The notes under the pieces are model-generated. The model searched no databases. It was not told the origin of the DNA and worked only from the letters and a program-made list of their open reading frames with translations. Below, in pieces: positions 32,348 to 41,021 of a stretch of 53,217 nucleotides of DNA. Source of the stretch: Lentzea kentuckyensis (GTDB lineage: Bacteria > Actinomycetota > Actinomycetes > Mycobacteriales > Pseudonocardiaceae); NCBI RefSeq assembly GCF_002150765.1, contig NZ_MUYM01000074.1, positions 1 through 53,217 of the forward strand, given 5' to 3'. A program made the translations under genes and the position numbers. Within the stretch, counting starts at the first letter, position 1, and each line of letters starts with the position of its first letter.

Positions 32348-32755
32348 TCATTCGAACGAACAACCCGGATTCGCTTCGTCCCGTGACAACGGCGTACCGA
32401 TGGGGTTCACGTACAGCACCTCCAGCACCATCGGCGAAGTGCCGAGATTGCGCCCGATGTGCACCTGGTGCGGCAGCTCGATCAGCGTGTCACCGCGGCG
32501 GTTCACGAACGTCGTGGTGCAGTCGGACTCGGTCCGCGTCAGCACGCCCTTCTTGACGAGCGCGTACAGGGTGCCGTCGTGGTGGTGCCAGCCGGTGCTG
32601 CCACCGGGGTCGATGGTGATCTCGCGGAGGACGTAGTCGCGGTCGCCGGCGGTCCACTGGGCGAGGATCTTGCCCGTCACCCCGCGTGACGGCGTCGCCG
32701 AGGCAACGCCCGACAACAACAGCAAAGCGGCCACTACAGCCGAAACGATGCGCAT
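32348..32755 (-). CDS. Secreted cupin-domain protein
   Basis: 135 aa, starting at ATG 32755 (MRIVSAVVAALLLLSGVASA), 7 nt after TAGGTT (minus strand), so probably leaderless. The first 20 residues are a Sec signal peptide. The mature part is a cupin: 'REITIDPGGSTGWHHHDGTLYALV' carries the metal-type His pair of motif 1, and 'LIELPHQVHIGRNLGTSPMVLEVLYV' is motif 2. Two Cys residues (near 83 and 133) may form a disulfide outside the cell. No substrate can be named. The nitrilase stop lies 6 nt upstream (32761). Confidence 0.8.
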   Translation of the reverse strand: MRIVSAVVAALLLLSGVASATPSRGVTGKILAQWTAGDRDYVLREITIDPGGSTGWHHHDGTLYALVKKGVLTRTESDCTTTFVNRRGDTLIELPHQVHIGRNLGTSPMVLEVLYVNPIGTPLSRDEANPGCSFE

Positions 32756-32760
32756 GAAGG

Positions 32761-33534
32761 TCAACCTAGCCGTCGGTTCGCCAGCACGGGCAGGACCTGT
32801 CGGGCTTGTTCCACCGCGGCGAGATCGATGTCGACCACCGAGACCTCTGGCTGGTCGGAGAGTTGCAGGGCCACGTTGCCGAACGGATCCGCGACGGTCG
32901 AGTAGCCGATGCCCGTCGGTGCGGAGGAGCCCAGCTCACCTGGGTACGCCTGCCCGCACGCCACGACGAACGACGTGCAGTCCAACGCCCGCGCCCGCAC
33001 CAGCAGCTCCCACTGCTCCTTCTTGCCCGGCCCGGCGCCCCACGACGCCCCGACCAGCACCGCCGACGCGCCCTTGTCGGCCAGCGCGCGGAACAGCTCG
33101 GGGAAGCGGATGTCGTAACAGGTGGCCACGCCCAGCGTGACGCCGTCCACCTCGAACGTCACGACCTCCGAGCCGGGCGCGACCGTGCGCGACTCCTGGA
33201 ACCCGAACGCGTCGAACAGGTGGATCTTGTCGTAGCCGAGGTGGATGTCCGGCCCGGTCACCAGCAGGGTGTTCGTCACGCGGTCACCGGACGGCGTGAA
33301 CATACCGGCGACCACCACGACGTCGTGCTGAGCGGCGATCTCGTGCACCGCGGACGCCCACGGCCCGTCCAACGGCTCCGCGACCGGCCCGAGCGGCACG
33401 CCGAAGCGGCACATCGTCGCCTCCGGGAGCAGCACGACCCGCGCGCCGTCGGCCCTGCGCACCGCGTCGCGGACGAGCTCCAGGTTGGACCGGGGGTCGG
33501 TGGTGGAGCTGATCTGACTCACGGCGATGCGCAT
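32761..33534 (-). CDS. Carbon-nitrogen hydrolase (nitrilase/amidase superfamily)
   Basis: 257 aa, starting at ATG 33534 (MRIAVSQISSTTDPRSNLE), 7 nt after TACAGT (minus strand). The Glu-Lys-Cys triad is visible: Glu in 'VVLLPEATMCRF', Lys in 'LGYDKIHLFDAFGF', Cys in 'GVATCYDIRFPELFRAL'. This is the length and motif spacing of omega-amidase/deaminated-glutathione amidase-type members (Nit1-like), which hydrolyse a C-N bond in small amides. It is divergent from the ABC lipoprotein gene; the two -10 hexamers overlap (33542-33551), so the promoters compete. Confidence 0.88.
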   Translation of the reverse strand: MRIAVSQISSTTDPRSNLELVRDAVRRADGARVVLLPEATMCRFGVPLGPVAEPLDGPWASAVHEIAAQHDVVVVAGMFTPSGDRVTNTLLVTGPDIHLGYDKIHLFDAFGFQESRTVAPGSEVVTFEVDGVTLGVATCYDIRFPELFRALADKGASAVLVGASWGAGPGKKEQWELLVRARALDCTSFVVACGQAYPGELGSSAPTGIGYSTVADPFGNVALQLSDQPEVSVVDIDLAAVEQARQVLPVLANRRLG

Positions 33535-33558
33535 GCGGATCACTGTAGGGTCCGACTC

Positions 33559-35058
33559 GTGCGTTCCCCACTGCTCCTCGTCGTGTTGCTGGCCGTCGCG
33601 GGCTGCACCGAGACCGCCACACCCCGCCCGGACGGTGGCACGAACGGCACGTCGATCGTGCTCGCCGACCGCGACGAACCGACGACGCTGAACCCGCTGC
33701 TCGGCTACGGCGCCCAGGGCGTGTCGAAGATCTACGACGGACTCGTCGAGCATCGCCAGGACGGCTCGCTCAAGCCCCAGCTCGCCGCCGACCTGCCGAA
33801 ACCGGCCGCGGACGGGCTGAGCTGGACGGTGAAGCTGCGCGGCGACGTGAAGTTCACCGACGGCAGCACGTTCGGCGCGGAGGACGTCGTCGCGACCTAC
33901 ACCGCGGCGCTGCAGAACCCGGTCAAGGAGCGGTTCGGCACGCTCAAGGGCGTCGAGCAGGTCGACCCGTCCACGGTCCGCTTCACCCTCACGCAGACGC
34001 AGGCGGCGTTCCCGCACCTGCTCGTGCTCGGCATCCTGCCCAGCGAGCAGGCGAACCCGAACGGCCAGCCGATCGGCACCGGGCCGTACAAGGTCACCGA
34101 GTGGAAGAAGGGCGACCGGCTGCTGCTGGACGCCAACGAGAGCTACTTCGACGGCGTGCCCAAGGTCAAGAAGCTGACCGTCGTGTTCGTCACCGACGAC
34201 AACCAGCGCGCCCGCCGCATGCAGGACGGCGAGTTCGACGGCACGGTGCTGCCGCCCAAGATCGCCACGCAGTTCGCCGGCAAGTCCGGCCTGTCGGTCC
34301 AGTACCACCGCAGCGCCGACTACCGGGCCGTGCGGTTGCCCGCGGCGAACCCGGTCACCGGCAACGCCTCCGTCCGGCTCGCGCTGAACTTCGCCGCGAA
34401 CCGCCAGGGCATGATCGACAGCCTGCTGGTGGGCAAGGGCACCATCGCCTACACGCCGGTGCCGGACGCGTTGGCCGAGGAGTTCGACCCGACCGCGAAG
34501 TTCCGCTTCGACAAGACCGAGGCCGTCCGTCAGCTCGACGCGGGCGGCTGGGTGCCCGGCACGGACGGGATCCGGGTTCGCGAGGGCGTGCCGGCGCGGT
34601 TCACGCTGATGTACCCGCTCGGTGACGACCTGCGCGCCGACCTCGCCACGGCGTTCGCGGCCGACGCCAAGGCCGTCGGTGTGGACGTGCAGCTCGCCGG
34701 CCTGTCGTGGGAGGCGATCCGGCCGCGGATGGCCCAGGACGCGCTGCTCTACGGCGAGGGTTCGCCGTTCGACCCCGACCTGATGCTCTACGACCTGCGC
34801 GGCCAGGGCAGCCCGGCCGCCGACGCGGCGCTGGAGAACGGCCGCAAGCTCATCGACCCGGCGCAACGGGCGGTGGCGTACAAGCTCTTCCAGCAGGCGT
34901 ACGTCGCGGCGCCGTCGATGGCGGTGCTGGTCTTCCCCGAGCACGCCTACGTGATGCGTGACTCGTGGAACGGCTACCAGCCCGTGGTCGACCCGAACTC
35001 CTACGGCGCGCTGGCCTGGGGTCCGTGGTGGAACCTCGACAAGTGGGAGCCTAAGTAG
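33559..35058 (+). CDS. Peptide/nickel-type ABC substrate-binding lipoprotein
   Basis: 499 aa, starting at GTG 33559, 7 nt after TAGGGT. The lipobox 'LAVAGC' places the lipidated Cys near residue 15, so LspA is needed to mature it. It is a family-5 solute-binding protein (SBP_bac_5): 'DEPTTLNPLLGYGAQGVSKIYDGLVE', 'FGAEDVVATYTAAL', 'PIGTGPYKVTEWKKGDRL', 'LALNFAANRQGMIDSLLVGKG'. It binds oligopeptides or nickel outside the membrane and passes them to an ABC permease. No permease or ATPase gene is nearby, so it is an orphan using a distant transporter or acting as a sensor. It overlaps the convergent membrane gene by 8 nt. Confidence 0.9.
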   Translation: MRSPLLLVVLLAVAGCTETATPRPDGGTNGTSIVLADRDEPTTLNPLLGYGAQGVSKIYDGLVEHRQDGSLKPQLAADLPKPAADGLSWTVKLRGDVKFTDGSTFGAEDVVATYTAALQNPVKERFGTLKGVEQVDPSTVRFTLTQTQAAFPHLLVLGILPSEQANPNGQPIGTGPYKVTEWKKGDRLLLDANESYFDGVPKVKKLTVVFVTDDNQRARRMQDGEFDGTVLPPKIATQFAGKSGLSVQYHRSADYRAVRLPAANPVTGNASVRLALNFAANRQGMIDSLLVGKGTIAYTPVPDALAEEFDPTAKFRFDKTEAVRQLDAGGWVPGTDGIRVREGVPARFTLMYPLGDDLRADLATAFAADAKAVGVDVQLAGLSWEAIRPRMAQDALLYGEGSPFDPDLMLYDLRGQGSPAADAALENGRKLIDPAQRAVAYKLFQQAYVAAPSMAVLVFPEHAYVMRDSWNGYQPVVDPNSYGALAWGPWWNLDKWEPK

Positions 35059-35542
35059 TCACGCGGTTGATCTCGCGGACGGCCCGTTCGGGGTCGTCCG
35101 CCCAGAACTCGACGCGCTCGACCCGCTGCACACCGGTCTTGCCGAGGTTGACCAGCTGCGGCTCGTGGAACGGCACCGAGACGTTCGTCTTGGTCAGCGA
35201 CTGGATGACGAGCGCGTCGCCGATCACCTCGACGCTGCGCCGCCCCTGGTGGCTGCGCTCGGCGACCTGCGCGGAGCCCAGGTCCCCGGCCGGGATGTGC
35301 CAGTCGAAGAAGCCGAGCTGGCGCAACCGCAGTTCCTCGTCGGAGACGGTGTGCGGCTGGCGGTACAGCACGTAGAGAGCGCCCACGCACACGACGGTGT
35401 TCAGCACGCCCAGGACGATCAACGTGATCAGCAGCCACGGGATGTCCAGGCCGAGCGCGACCAGCGCGATCCCGACCGCCGTGATGATCAGGAACCGCAC
35501 GTACCTCGGCCTCATGCGCTTGCCGTAGGGGATCTCCACCAT
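35051..35542 (-). CDS. Membrane protein with PH-like domain (paralogue 1)
   Basis: 163 aa. Two closely spaced membrane segments (about residues 15-33 and 36-58) follow a basic start (MVEIPYGKRMRPRY). The C-terminal 100 residues are soluble and beta-rich: 'VSDEELRLRQLGFFDWHIPAGDLGSAQV', 'LVIQSLTKTNVSVPFHEPQLV', 'VERVEFWADDPERAVREINR'. This is the layout of bacterial PH-domain membrane proteins (inference). TAGGCT lies 7 nt before the ATG and overlaps the stop of the paralogue upstream. Similar to 35553-36041, 10 nt away: a tandem duplication. Confidence 0.7.
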   Translation of the reverse strand: MVEIPYGKRMRPRYVRFLIITAVGIALVALGLDIPWLLITLIVLGVLNTVVCVGALYVLYRQPHTVSDEELRLRQLGFFDWHIPAGDLGSAQVAERSHQGRRSVEVIGDALVIQSLTKTNVSVPFHEPQLVNLGKTGVQRVERVEFWADDPERAVREINRVTT

Positions 35543-35552
35543 GTGGCCGAGC

Positions 35553-36041
35553 CTATTTCCGCAACGCGCGCACCATCTCGCCGGGGTTGTCGGCCCAGAA
35601 CTCGATCTTCGTCACCTCGTGCACGCCCCTGCGTCCTAGGTCGACCTCCTGCGGTTCGTTCAACCGCAGCGCCACGTTGGTGGAGTTGGAGACCTCCAGC
35701 ACGAGCGTTCCGTCCACAACGGACCGCGTCTTGTTCAACGACCGGCTGGACAGGCCGTGCGTCACGGTGTCGATGGCCGACAGCGGAATCCGGTACTCGA
35801 ACTCGCGCGCGTACCGCAGCCACAGGTACTCGTCGTCGATCTCGTGTTTGAACTTGTGCAGCATCCACAGCAGCCACGCCAGCAGCAGCGCGCTCAGCAA
35901 CCCGAACGCGAGCAGCACGGCCCGCAGCCAGAACCACGGCACGAGCAGGTCGACGAGCAGGATCTCCACCGGTGTCAGCACGAGGAACACCCACAAGAGC
36001 GGTCTGACCTGTGCGCTGTAACCAAACGAACGGTCCCCCAT
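35553..36041 (-). CDS. Membrane protein with PH-like domain (paralogue 2)
   Basis: 162 aa from ATG 36041 (MGDRSFGYSAQVRPLLWVF). Two membrane segments at about residues 13-33 and 38-60, then a soluble part with 'IDDEYLWLRYAREFEYRIPLSAIDTV', 'LVLEVSNSTNVALRLNEPQEVDLG' and 'EVTKIEFWADNPGEMVRALRK'. The last motif EFWADxPxxxVRxx is shared with the downstream neighbour, as is the whole architecture. Function unknown. The start lies 24 bp from the divergent aminotransferase gene. Confidence 0.7.
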   Translation of the reverse strand: MGDRSFGYSAQVRPLLWVFLVLTPVEILLVDLLVPWFWLRAVLLAFGLLSALLLAWLLWMLHKFKHEIDDEYLWLRYAREFEYRIPLSAIDTVTHGLSSRSLNKTRSVVDGTLVLEVSNSTNVALRLNEPQEVDLGRRGVHEVTKIEFWADNPGEMVRALRK

Positions 36042-36064
36042 GGGTTCGATGGTGGCACAGTGAC

Positions 36065-37189
36065 GTGGTGGACCTGATCTTTTTGGACAGCGCCGGTTCC
36101 TCACTCCCGCCCGCCCAGGTGACCGACGAGGTGATCGGCCACCTGCGCAGGGAGTCCGAGATCGGCGGCTACCGCGCCGCCGCCGAACGCCACGAGGACC
36201 TCGAGGCCGGCTACGGCGTGCTCGCCGAGCTCTTCGGCTGCGCGCCGTCCGAGGTCGCGTTCACCGACAGCGCCACCCGCTCGTGGCTCACCGCCTTCGA
36301 CGCGGTGCCCCTGAGCAAGGGCGACCGGATCCTGGTGACCGAGGTCGAGTACGGCGGCAACGCCGTGCCGATGCTGCGCCGCGCGGAGGAGACCGGCGCG
36401 ACGATCGAGGTGCTGCCGTCCGACCGCCACGGACAGCTCGACCTCGATGCCCTGGACCTCGACGAACGGGTCAAGCTGGTCTCGCTGGTGCACGTGCCCA
36501 CCAACGGCGGCCTGGTCAACCCGGTGAACGAGGTCACCGCCAGGGCCCGCGAGGCCGGGGCGCTGGTGCTGCTCGACGCCTGTCAGTCGATCGGCCAGCT
36601 GGACGTGCGCGGCCTCGACTACGACATGCTCGTCTGCACCGGCCGGAAGTGGTTGCGCGGACCGCGCGGCACGGGCGCGCTGGTGGTCCGCGACGACGTG
36701 CGGAGGCGGCTGCGGCCGAGGCTGATGGACCACAGCGGCGCCGCGTGGACCGCACCCGACCGGTACGAACCGCGCGACGACGCGCGGGTGTTCGAGCTGT
36801 GGGAGTTCAGCATCGCGGACCGGCTGGGCCTGATCGCCGCCGCGAGGTACGCCCTGGACAAGGGCATGGGCGTGATCGAGAACGAGGTCGCGGACCGTGC
36901 CAAGCGTTTGCGCGAGGGCCTGCGGACCATCCCCGGCATCACCGTCCGGGACCTCGGGGAACGGCAGTCCGGCATCGTCACGTTCACGTCGGAGCACGTG
37001 CCGCCGATGGAGCTGAAGGACCGGCTCTGGGACCGGAAGGTGGCCGTGACGGTGTCGCGGAGCGGGTCGACGTTGATCGACATGACCAAACGGGGCCTGG
37101 ACGAGGTAGTGCGGGCGTCCCCGCACTACTTCGTCACTCCTGAGGAGATCGATCAGGCGTTGGAACGGATCAGCAGGTCTGCCCGATGA
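36065..37189 (+). CDS. Class V aminotransferase-fold PLP enzyme
   Basis: 374 aa, start GTG 36065 or 36068. Fold-type I: 'FLDSAGSSLPPAQVTDEVIGH' near the N-terminus, 'LVLLDACQSIGQLDVRGLDYD' (PLP Asp/Gln) and the PLP lysine Lys195 in 'VCTGRKWLRGPRGTGAL'. It resembles cysteine-desulfurase/isopenicillin-N epimerase-like and EgtE-like (ergothioneine C-S lyase) proteins; 'ESEIGGYRAAAE' near residue 30 is similar to the EgtE style. No egtB/egtD is in the window, so assignment is open. It overlaps the convergent carboxypeptidase by 20 nt. Confidence 0.8.
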   Translation: MVDLIFLDSAGSSLPPAQVTDEVIGHLRRESEIGGYRAAAERHEDLEAGYGVLAELFGCAPSEVAFTDSATRSWLTAFDAVPLSKGDRILVTEVEYGGNAVPMLRRAEETGATIEVLPSDRHGQLDLDALDLDERVKLVSLVHVPTNGGLVNPVNEVTARAREAGALVLLDACQSIGQLDVRGLDYDMLVCTGRKWLRGPRGTGALVVRDDVRRRLRPRLMDHSGAAWTAPDRYEPRDDARVFELWEFSIADRLGLIAAARYALDKGMGVIENEVADRAKRLREGLRTIPGITVRDLGERQSGIVTFTSEHVPPMELKDRLWDRKVAVTVSRSGSTLIDMTKRGLDEVVRASPHYFVTPEEIDQALERISRSAR

Positions 37190-38468
37190 CCCGCTTCACG
37201 CAGTCCGAGTACTGCAGGAACAGGTCGGTCGCCTTGTCGTTGCGAGTGGTCTGGGCGGCGATGACCGTGTCACGCGGGTAGAAGCCGTTCAGGCCACCGC
37301 TGCTCGGGTACATCTCGAAGGTGTACGACCAGATCTTGTGCTGGCCCCACATCCAGTCGTCGATGGTGCCGTCGGTGATGTAGAGGTCGCTCGACTGCTC
37401 GGGCGTGTAGCCGTTGGTGGCGGCCATCTGCTGGCCGAGCGTGCGGAACGCCCGCTCCTCGTTCGCGTCCAGGCCGGGTGCGGTGGCCGCCGTGGTCCAG
37501 CCGAACGGCCACAGCACGAGCTCCGAGAACGTGTGGAAGTCGATGTTCGTCTTGATCTGCTGGACGCCACCGACCACGCGGGAGTTCACGAAGTCGCGGA
37601 TGCGCTGGGTCTCCGGCGCGGAGAACGCCGAGGTGCCGCGGTAGGTGTCCGACGTGGAACTACCGCTGGAACCGCCGCAGCAGCCCCACTTGTAGCCGAA
37701 GTTGCGGTTCAGGTCGGTGCCGTTGCCCTGCCGGTTCTTCCGCCAGCCGCGGAACGAGCCGGTCGCGATGTCGTACTCGGCGCCGTCCGGGTTGACGCTG
37801 GGGACGACCCAGATCTCGCGGGAGTCGACGAGTGCCTTCAACGACGCGTTGGTCGCGTAGCCGTCGGTCAGGCGCTGGATGAAGTGCAGGCACATCTCGA
37901 CGGTCAGGTGCTCACGCGCGTGCTGGTTGCACGTGATGATCACCTCGGGCTTCGCCTGGTCGACCGCGGGGTTGTTGCTGATCTTCAGCATCCACAGGTC
38001 GCGGCCCTCGTACGACTTGCCGATGCTGGAGAGCTTCGCGAGGTTCGAGTGGGCGGCGACGGTCTTGTCGAGCTCGGCCTTCATCTCCGCGTAGTTGTGG
38101 TAGCCGGTGTAGCCGGACGGGAAGTCCTGGGTGCCGATCTGACCGGGCACCGGGTCCCTGAAGTCGACCTTGCCGAGCTTGGCGAACTCGGCCTCCGCGT
38201 CACCGATGTACTTCATCGGCAGGCCGGTCCGCCGCAGGGCGCGGGCCTCGCCGGCGTCGGCGATCACGGTCACGGGACCGTTGGTGGTCTCGTCGATCAG
38301 GTCGGTGCCGGTGTAGACGACCTGCCTGAGCTGCTCGACGTTCTTCACGGTGATCTCGTAGACCGTGCGGCCGGAGCCGGCTGCCTGAGTCGGGGCGCTC
38401 GTGCCCACCAGCAGAGGCAGGCTGAGTCCGAGCACTGCGGCGATGACGCCGCGGCGCTTAGTGAACAT
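37170..38468 (-). CDS. Secreted M14-family zinc carboxypeptidase
   Basis: 432 aa with a Sec signal peptide (MFTKRRGVIAAVLGLSLPLL...TQA), a pro-region of about 80 residues and an M14 domain from about 115. Zinc ligands are visible: His and Glu in 'NQHAREHLTVEMC' (HxxE), and His in 'KTNIDFHTFSELV'. The catalytic Glu lies in 'WSYTFEMYPSSG'. 'DLNRNFGYKWGCCG' contains the substrate-Arg region and paired Cys. It resembles the actinobacterial zinc carboxypeptidase that removes C-terminal hydrophobic or basic residues. GGAGG precedes the ATG at 38468. It acts outside the cell on peptides. Confidence 0.93.
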   Translation of the reverse strand: MFTKRRGVIAAVLGLSLPLLVGTSAPTQAAGSGRTVYEITVKNVEQLRQVVYTGTDLIDETTNGPVTVIADAGEARALRRTGLPMKYIGDAEAEFAKLGKVDFRDPVPGQIGTQDFPSGYTGYHNYAEMKAELDKTVAAHSNLAKLSSIGKSYEGRDLWMLKISNNPAVDQAKPEVIITCNQHAREHLTVEMCLHFIQRLTDGYATNASLKALVDSREIWVVPSVNPDGAEYDIATGSFRGWRKNRQGNGTDLNRNFGYKWGCCGGSSGSSTSDTYRGTSAFSAPETQRIRDFVNSRVVGGVQQIKTNIDFHTFSELVLWPFGWTTAATAPGLDANEERAFRTLGQQMAATNGYTPEQSSDLYITDGTIDDWMWGQHKIWSYTFEMYPSSGGLNGFYPRDTVIAAQTTRNDKATDLFLQYSDCVKRVIGQTC

Positions 38469-38567
38469 GGATCCTCCATCATCAGCAGGGGTTTGCGACG
38501 GAGTGGTGCTGAACCGAGCCTGGCTCTGGTGTCACTTGCGGAGATAGCGCCGATAGCGGGCTGACCG

Positions 38568-38594
38568 TTGACAGAATTCGGCAGGAACTACCCT
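38568..38594 (+). promoter_or_regulatory. Candidate promoter of hisD
   Basis: TTGACA (38568-38573), a 15-nt spacer and TACCCT (38589-38594), which ends 7 nt before the hisD ATG. The spacer is short, but the hexamers and the leaderless distance agree with other starts in this window. No his leader peptide or T-box is visible in 38469-38601. Confidence 0.5.
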
Positions 38595-38601
38595 GTAAGG
38601 C

Positions 38602-39918
38602 ATGCTCAGCCGCATCGACCTGCGAGGTCGCACCACGACTCCCGCTCAGTTGCGCGCCGCCGTGCCGCGCGCCGAGGTGGACGTGGACGCGGTACTGCAT
38701 CACGTGCGTCCGATCGTGGACGAGGTGGCGGCTCGTGGCGTCGAGGCCGCGCTGGAGTACACGGAGAAGTTCGACGGTGTTCGTCCCGCTTCTGTGCGTG
38801 TGCCCGCTTCAGCTCTTTCGTCCGCCTTGTCCTCGTTGGACCCGGCCGTGCGCGAAGCGTTGGAAGAGGTCATCGCACGCACCCAGCGCGTGCACGCCGA
38901 CCAGACCCGCACCGACACGACCACCCAGGTCGTGCCCGGCGGCACCGTCACCGAGAAGTGGGTGCCGGTCGCGCGCGTCGGTCTCTACGCGCCCGGTGGC
39001 CTCGCGGTCTACCCGTCGACGGTCGTGATGAACGTCGTGCCCGCGCAGATCGCCGGCGTCGAGTCGCTGGTGGTGTGCTCACCGCCGCAGGCCGAGTTCG
39101 ACGGTCTGCCGCACCCGACGATCCTCGCTGCCGCCGAGCTGCTCGGCGTCGACGAGGTGTGGGCGGTGGGTGGCGCGCAGGCCATGGCGTTGCTGGCGTA
39201 CGGCGGCGTGGACACCGACGGCGGTGAGCTGGCCCCGGTCGACGTCGTCACCGGTCCCAGCAACATCTACGGAACGGCGGCCAAGCGGTTGCTGCGCGGT
39301 CTGATCGGCATCGACTCCGAGGCTGGGCCGACCGAGATCGCGATCCTCGCGGACTCGTCCGCCGATGCCGTGCACGTGGCCGCCGACCTGATCTCCCAGG
39401 CCGAGCACGACCCGTTGGCCGCTTCGGTGCTCGTGACGGACTCCGTCGAGCTGGCGGACGCGGTGGACGCCGAGCTGGAGCGTCAGATCGGTGCCACCAA
39501 GCACCGCGAGCGGATCCGCACGGCGCTGGGCGGCAAGCAGTCCGGGTGCGTGCTGGTGTCCTCTGTGGACGAAGGTGTGCGGGTTGTCGACGCGTACGCC
39601 GCCGAGCACCTGGAGATCCAGACGCGTGACGCGCGCGAGGTGGCGGCGCGGATCCGGTCCGCCGGCGCGATCTTCGTCGGCGCGCACTCGCCGGTGTCGC
39701 TGGGCGACTACTGCGCCGGCTCGAACCACGTGCTGCCCACCGGTGGCTGCGCGCGGCACTCGTCCGGGCTGTCCGTGCAGACGTTCCTGCGCGGCATCCA
39801 CGTGATCGACTACTCCGAGGAAGCCCTGCGCGAGGTCGCGGACAAGGTCGTCGCGCTGGCCAACGCGGAGGACCTGCCCGCGCACGGGCAGGCTGTCACA
39901 GCGAGGTTCTCCCGATGA
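38602..39918 (+). CDS. hisD: Histidinol dehydrogenase
   Basis: 438 aa. 'VARVGLYAPGGLAVYPSTVVMNVVPA' is the NAD-binding region. 'GPSNIYGTAAKR' and 'GIDSEAGPTEIAIL' precede the zinc/catalytic region 'SQAEHDPLAASVLVT' (Glu-His). 'GAIFVGAHSPVSLGDYCAGSNHVLPT' contains the C-terminal zinc ligand His. It converts L-histidinol to L-histidine in two NAD-dependent oxidations. It heads the hisD-hisC-hisB operon; its stop overlaps hisC by 4 nt (ATGA). Confidence 0.98.
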   Translation: MLSRIDLRGRTTTPAQLRAAVPRAEVDVDAVLHHVRPIVDEVAARGVEAALEYTEKFDGVRPASVRVPASALSSALSSLDPAVREALEEVIARTQRVHADQTRTDTTTQVVPGGTVTEKWVPVARVGLYAPGGLAVYPSTVVMNVVPAQIAGVESLVVCSPPQAEFDGLPHPTILAAAELLGVDEVWAVGGAQAMALLAYGGVDTDGGELAPVDVVTGPSNIYGTAAKRLLRGLIGIDSEAGPTEIAILADSSADAVHVAADLISQAEHDPLAASVLVTDSVELADAVDAELERQIGATKHRERIRTALGGKQSGCVLVSSVDEGVRVVDAYAAEHLEIQTRDAREVAARIRSAGAIFVGAHSPVSLGDYCAGSNHVLPTGGCARHSSGLSVQTFLRGIHVIDYSEEALREVADKVVALANAEDLPAHGQAVTARFSR

Positions 39919-41021
39919 AGCCTGTTGTCGGCGCACGGGTGGAGCTTTCGGATCTGCCCCTGCGCGAGGACCTGCGCGGCCGCACGCCCTACGGCGCGCC
40001 GCAGCTCGACGTTCCGTATCGCCTGAACACCAACGAGAACCCGTACGCGCCGACGGACGCGCTGGCCGCGGACGTCGTGGCGGCGGTCGCCGAGATCGCG
40101 GGCGAGCTGCACCGGTACCCGGACCGTGACGCGGTGGCGTTGCGCGAGGATTTGGCGGCGTACTTGACCGAGTCCACCTCGGTCACGCTGACGGCCGAGA
40201 ACGTGTGGGCCGCCAACGGGTCCAACGAGATCCTCCAGCAGATCCTGCAGGCGTTCGGCGGCCCCGGCCGGACGGCGCTGGGCTTCGAGCCGTCGTACTC
40301 GATGCACCCGATCATCGCCGCCGGGACGCGCACCGAGTGGGCGCCGACGCCGCGCCGCGCGGACTTCTCGCTGGACGTGGAGAAGGCCGCCGCGGTCATC
40401 GCCGAGACGCGGCCGGACGTCGTCTTCGTGACGTCGCCGAACAACCCGACCGGTCAGTCGATCCCGCTGGAGGACCTGCGGCTGCTGATCGCGTCGTCGA
40501 CCGGCATGATCGTGGTGGACGAGGCGTACGCGGAGTTCTCCCCGCAGGAGAGCGCGATCAAGCTGCTCGACGAGTACGGCTCGCGGTTGATCGTCTCGCG
40601 CACGATGTCCAAGGCCTTCGCCTTCGCCGGCGGGCGCCTGGGCTATCTCGCCGCCGCTCCGGCCGTGGTCGACGCGCTGCAGCTGGTGCGCCTGCCCTAC
40701 CACCTGTCGCAGCTGACGCAGGCGGCCGCGCGGGCGTCGCTCCGGCACGCCGCCGAGACGCTGGGTTCCGTGGCGCTGCTGGCGGCCGAACGCGACCGCG
40801 TGGTCGCGGCGTTGACGGATCAGGGTTTCCAGGTCGTGCCCTCGGACGCGAACTTCGTGCTGTTCGGCTGGTTCGAGAACGCACGTGAGGTCTGGAAGTC
40901 CTATTTGGACCACGGCGTGCTCATCAGGGACGTCGGAATCGCGGGTCACCTGCGGGTGACCATCGGAACGCCCGAGGAGAACGACGCTTTCCTCGCGGCC
41001 AGCAAGGAGGTCAGCCGGTGA
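39915..41021 (+). CDS. hisC: Histidinol-phosphate aminotransferase
   Basis: 368 aa, starting at ATG 39915 within the hisD stop. Fold-type I aminotransferase: 'LNTNENPYAPTDAL', 'ANGSNEILQQILQAFGG', 'FVTSPNNPTGQSIPLEDL', and the PLP lysine in 'SRTMSKAFAFAGGRLGY'. It interconverts imidazole acetol phosphate and histidinol phosphate with glutamate as donor. The stop overlaps hisB by 4 nt (GTGA). Length and motifs are canonical. Confidence 0.98.
   Translation: MKPVVGARVELSDLPLREDLRGRTPYGAPQLDVPYRLNTNENPYAPTDALAADVVAAVAEIAGELHRYPDRDAVALREDLAAYLTESTSVTLTAENVWAANGSNEILQQILQAFGGPGRTALGFEPSYSMHPIIAAGTRTEWAPTPRRADFSLDVEKAAAVIAETRPDVVFVTSPNNPTGQSIPLEDLRLLIASSTGMIVVDEAYAEFSPQESAIKLLDEYGSRLIVSRTMSKAFAFAGGRLGYLAAAPAVVDALQLVRLPYHLSQLTQAAARASLRHAAETLGSVALLAAERDRVVAALTDQGFQVVPSDANFVLFGWFENAREVWKSYLDHGVLIRDVGIAGHLRVTIGTPEENDAFLAASKEVSR

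Noticed and set aside
38469..38601. His attenuator leader or T-box before hisD
   Set aside because: No His-codon run and no T-box core; only a leaderless promoter is visible.
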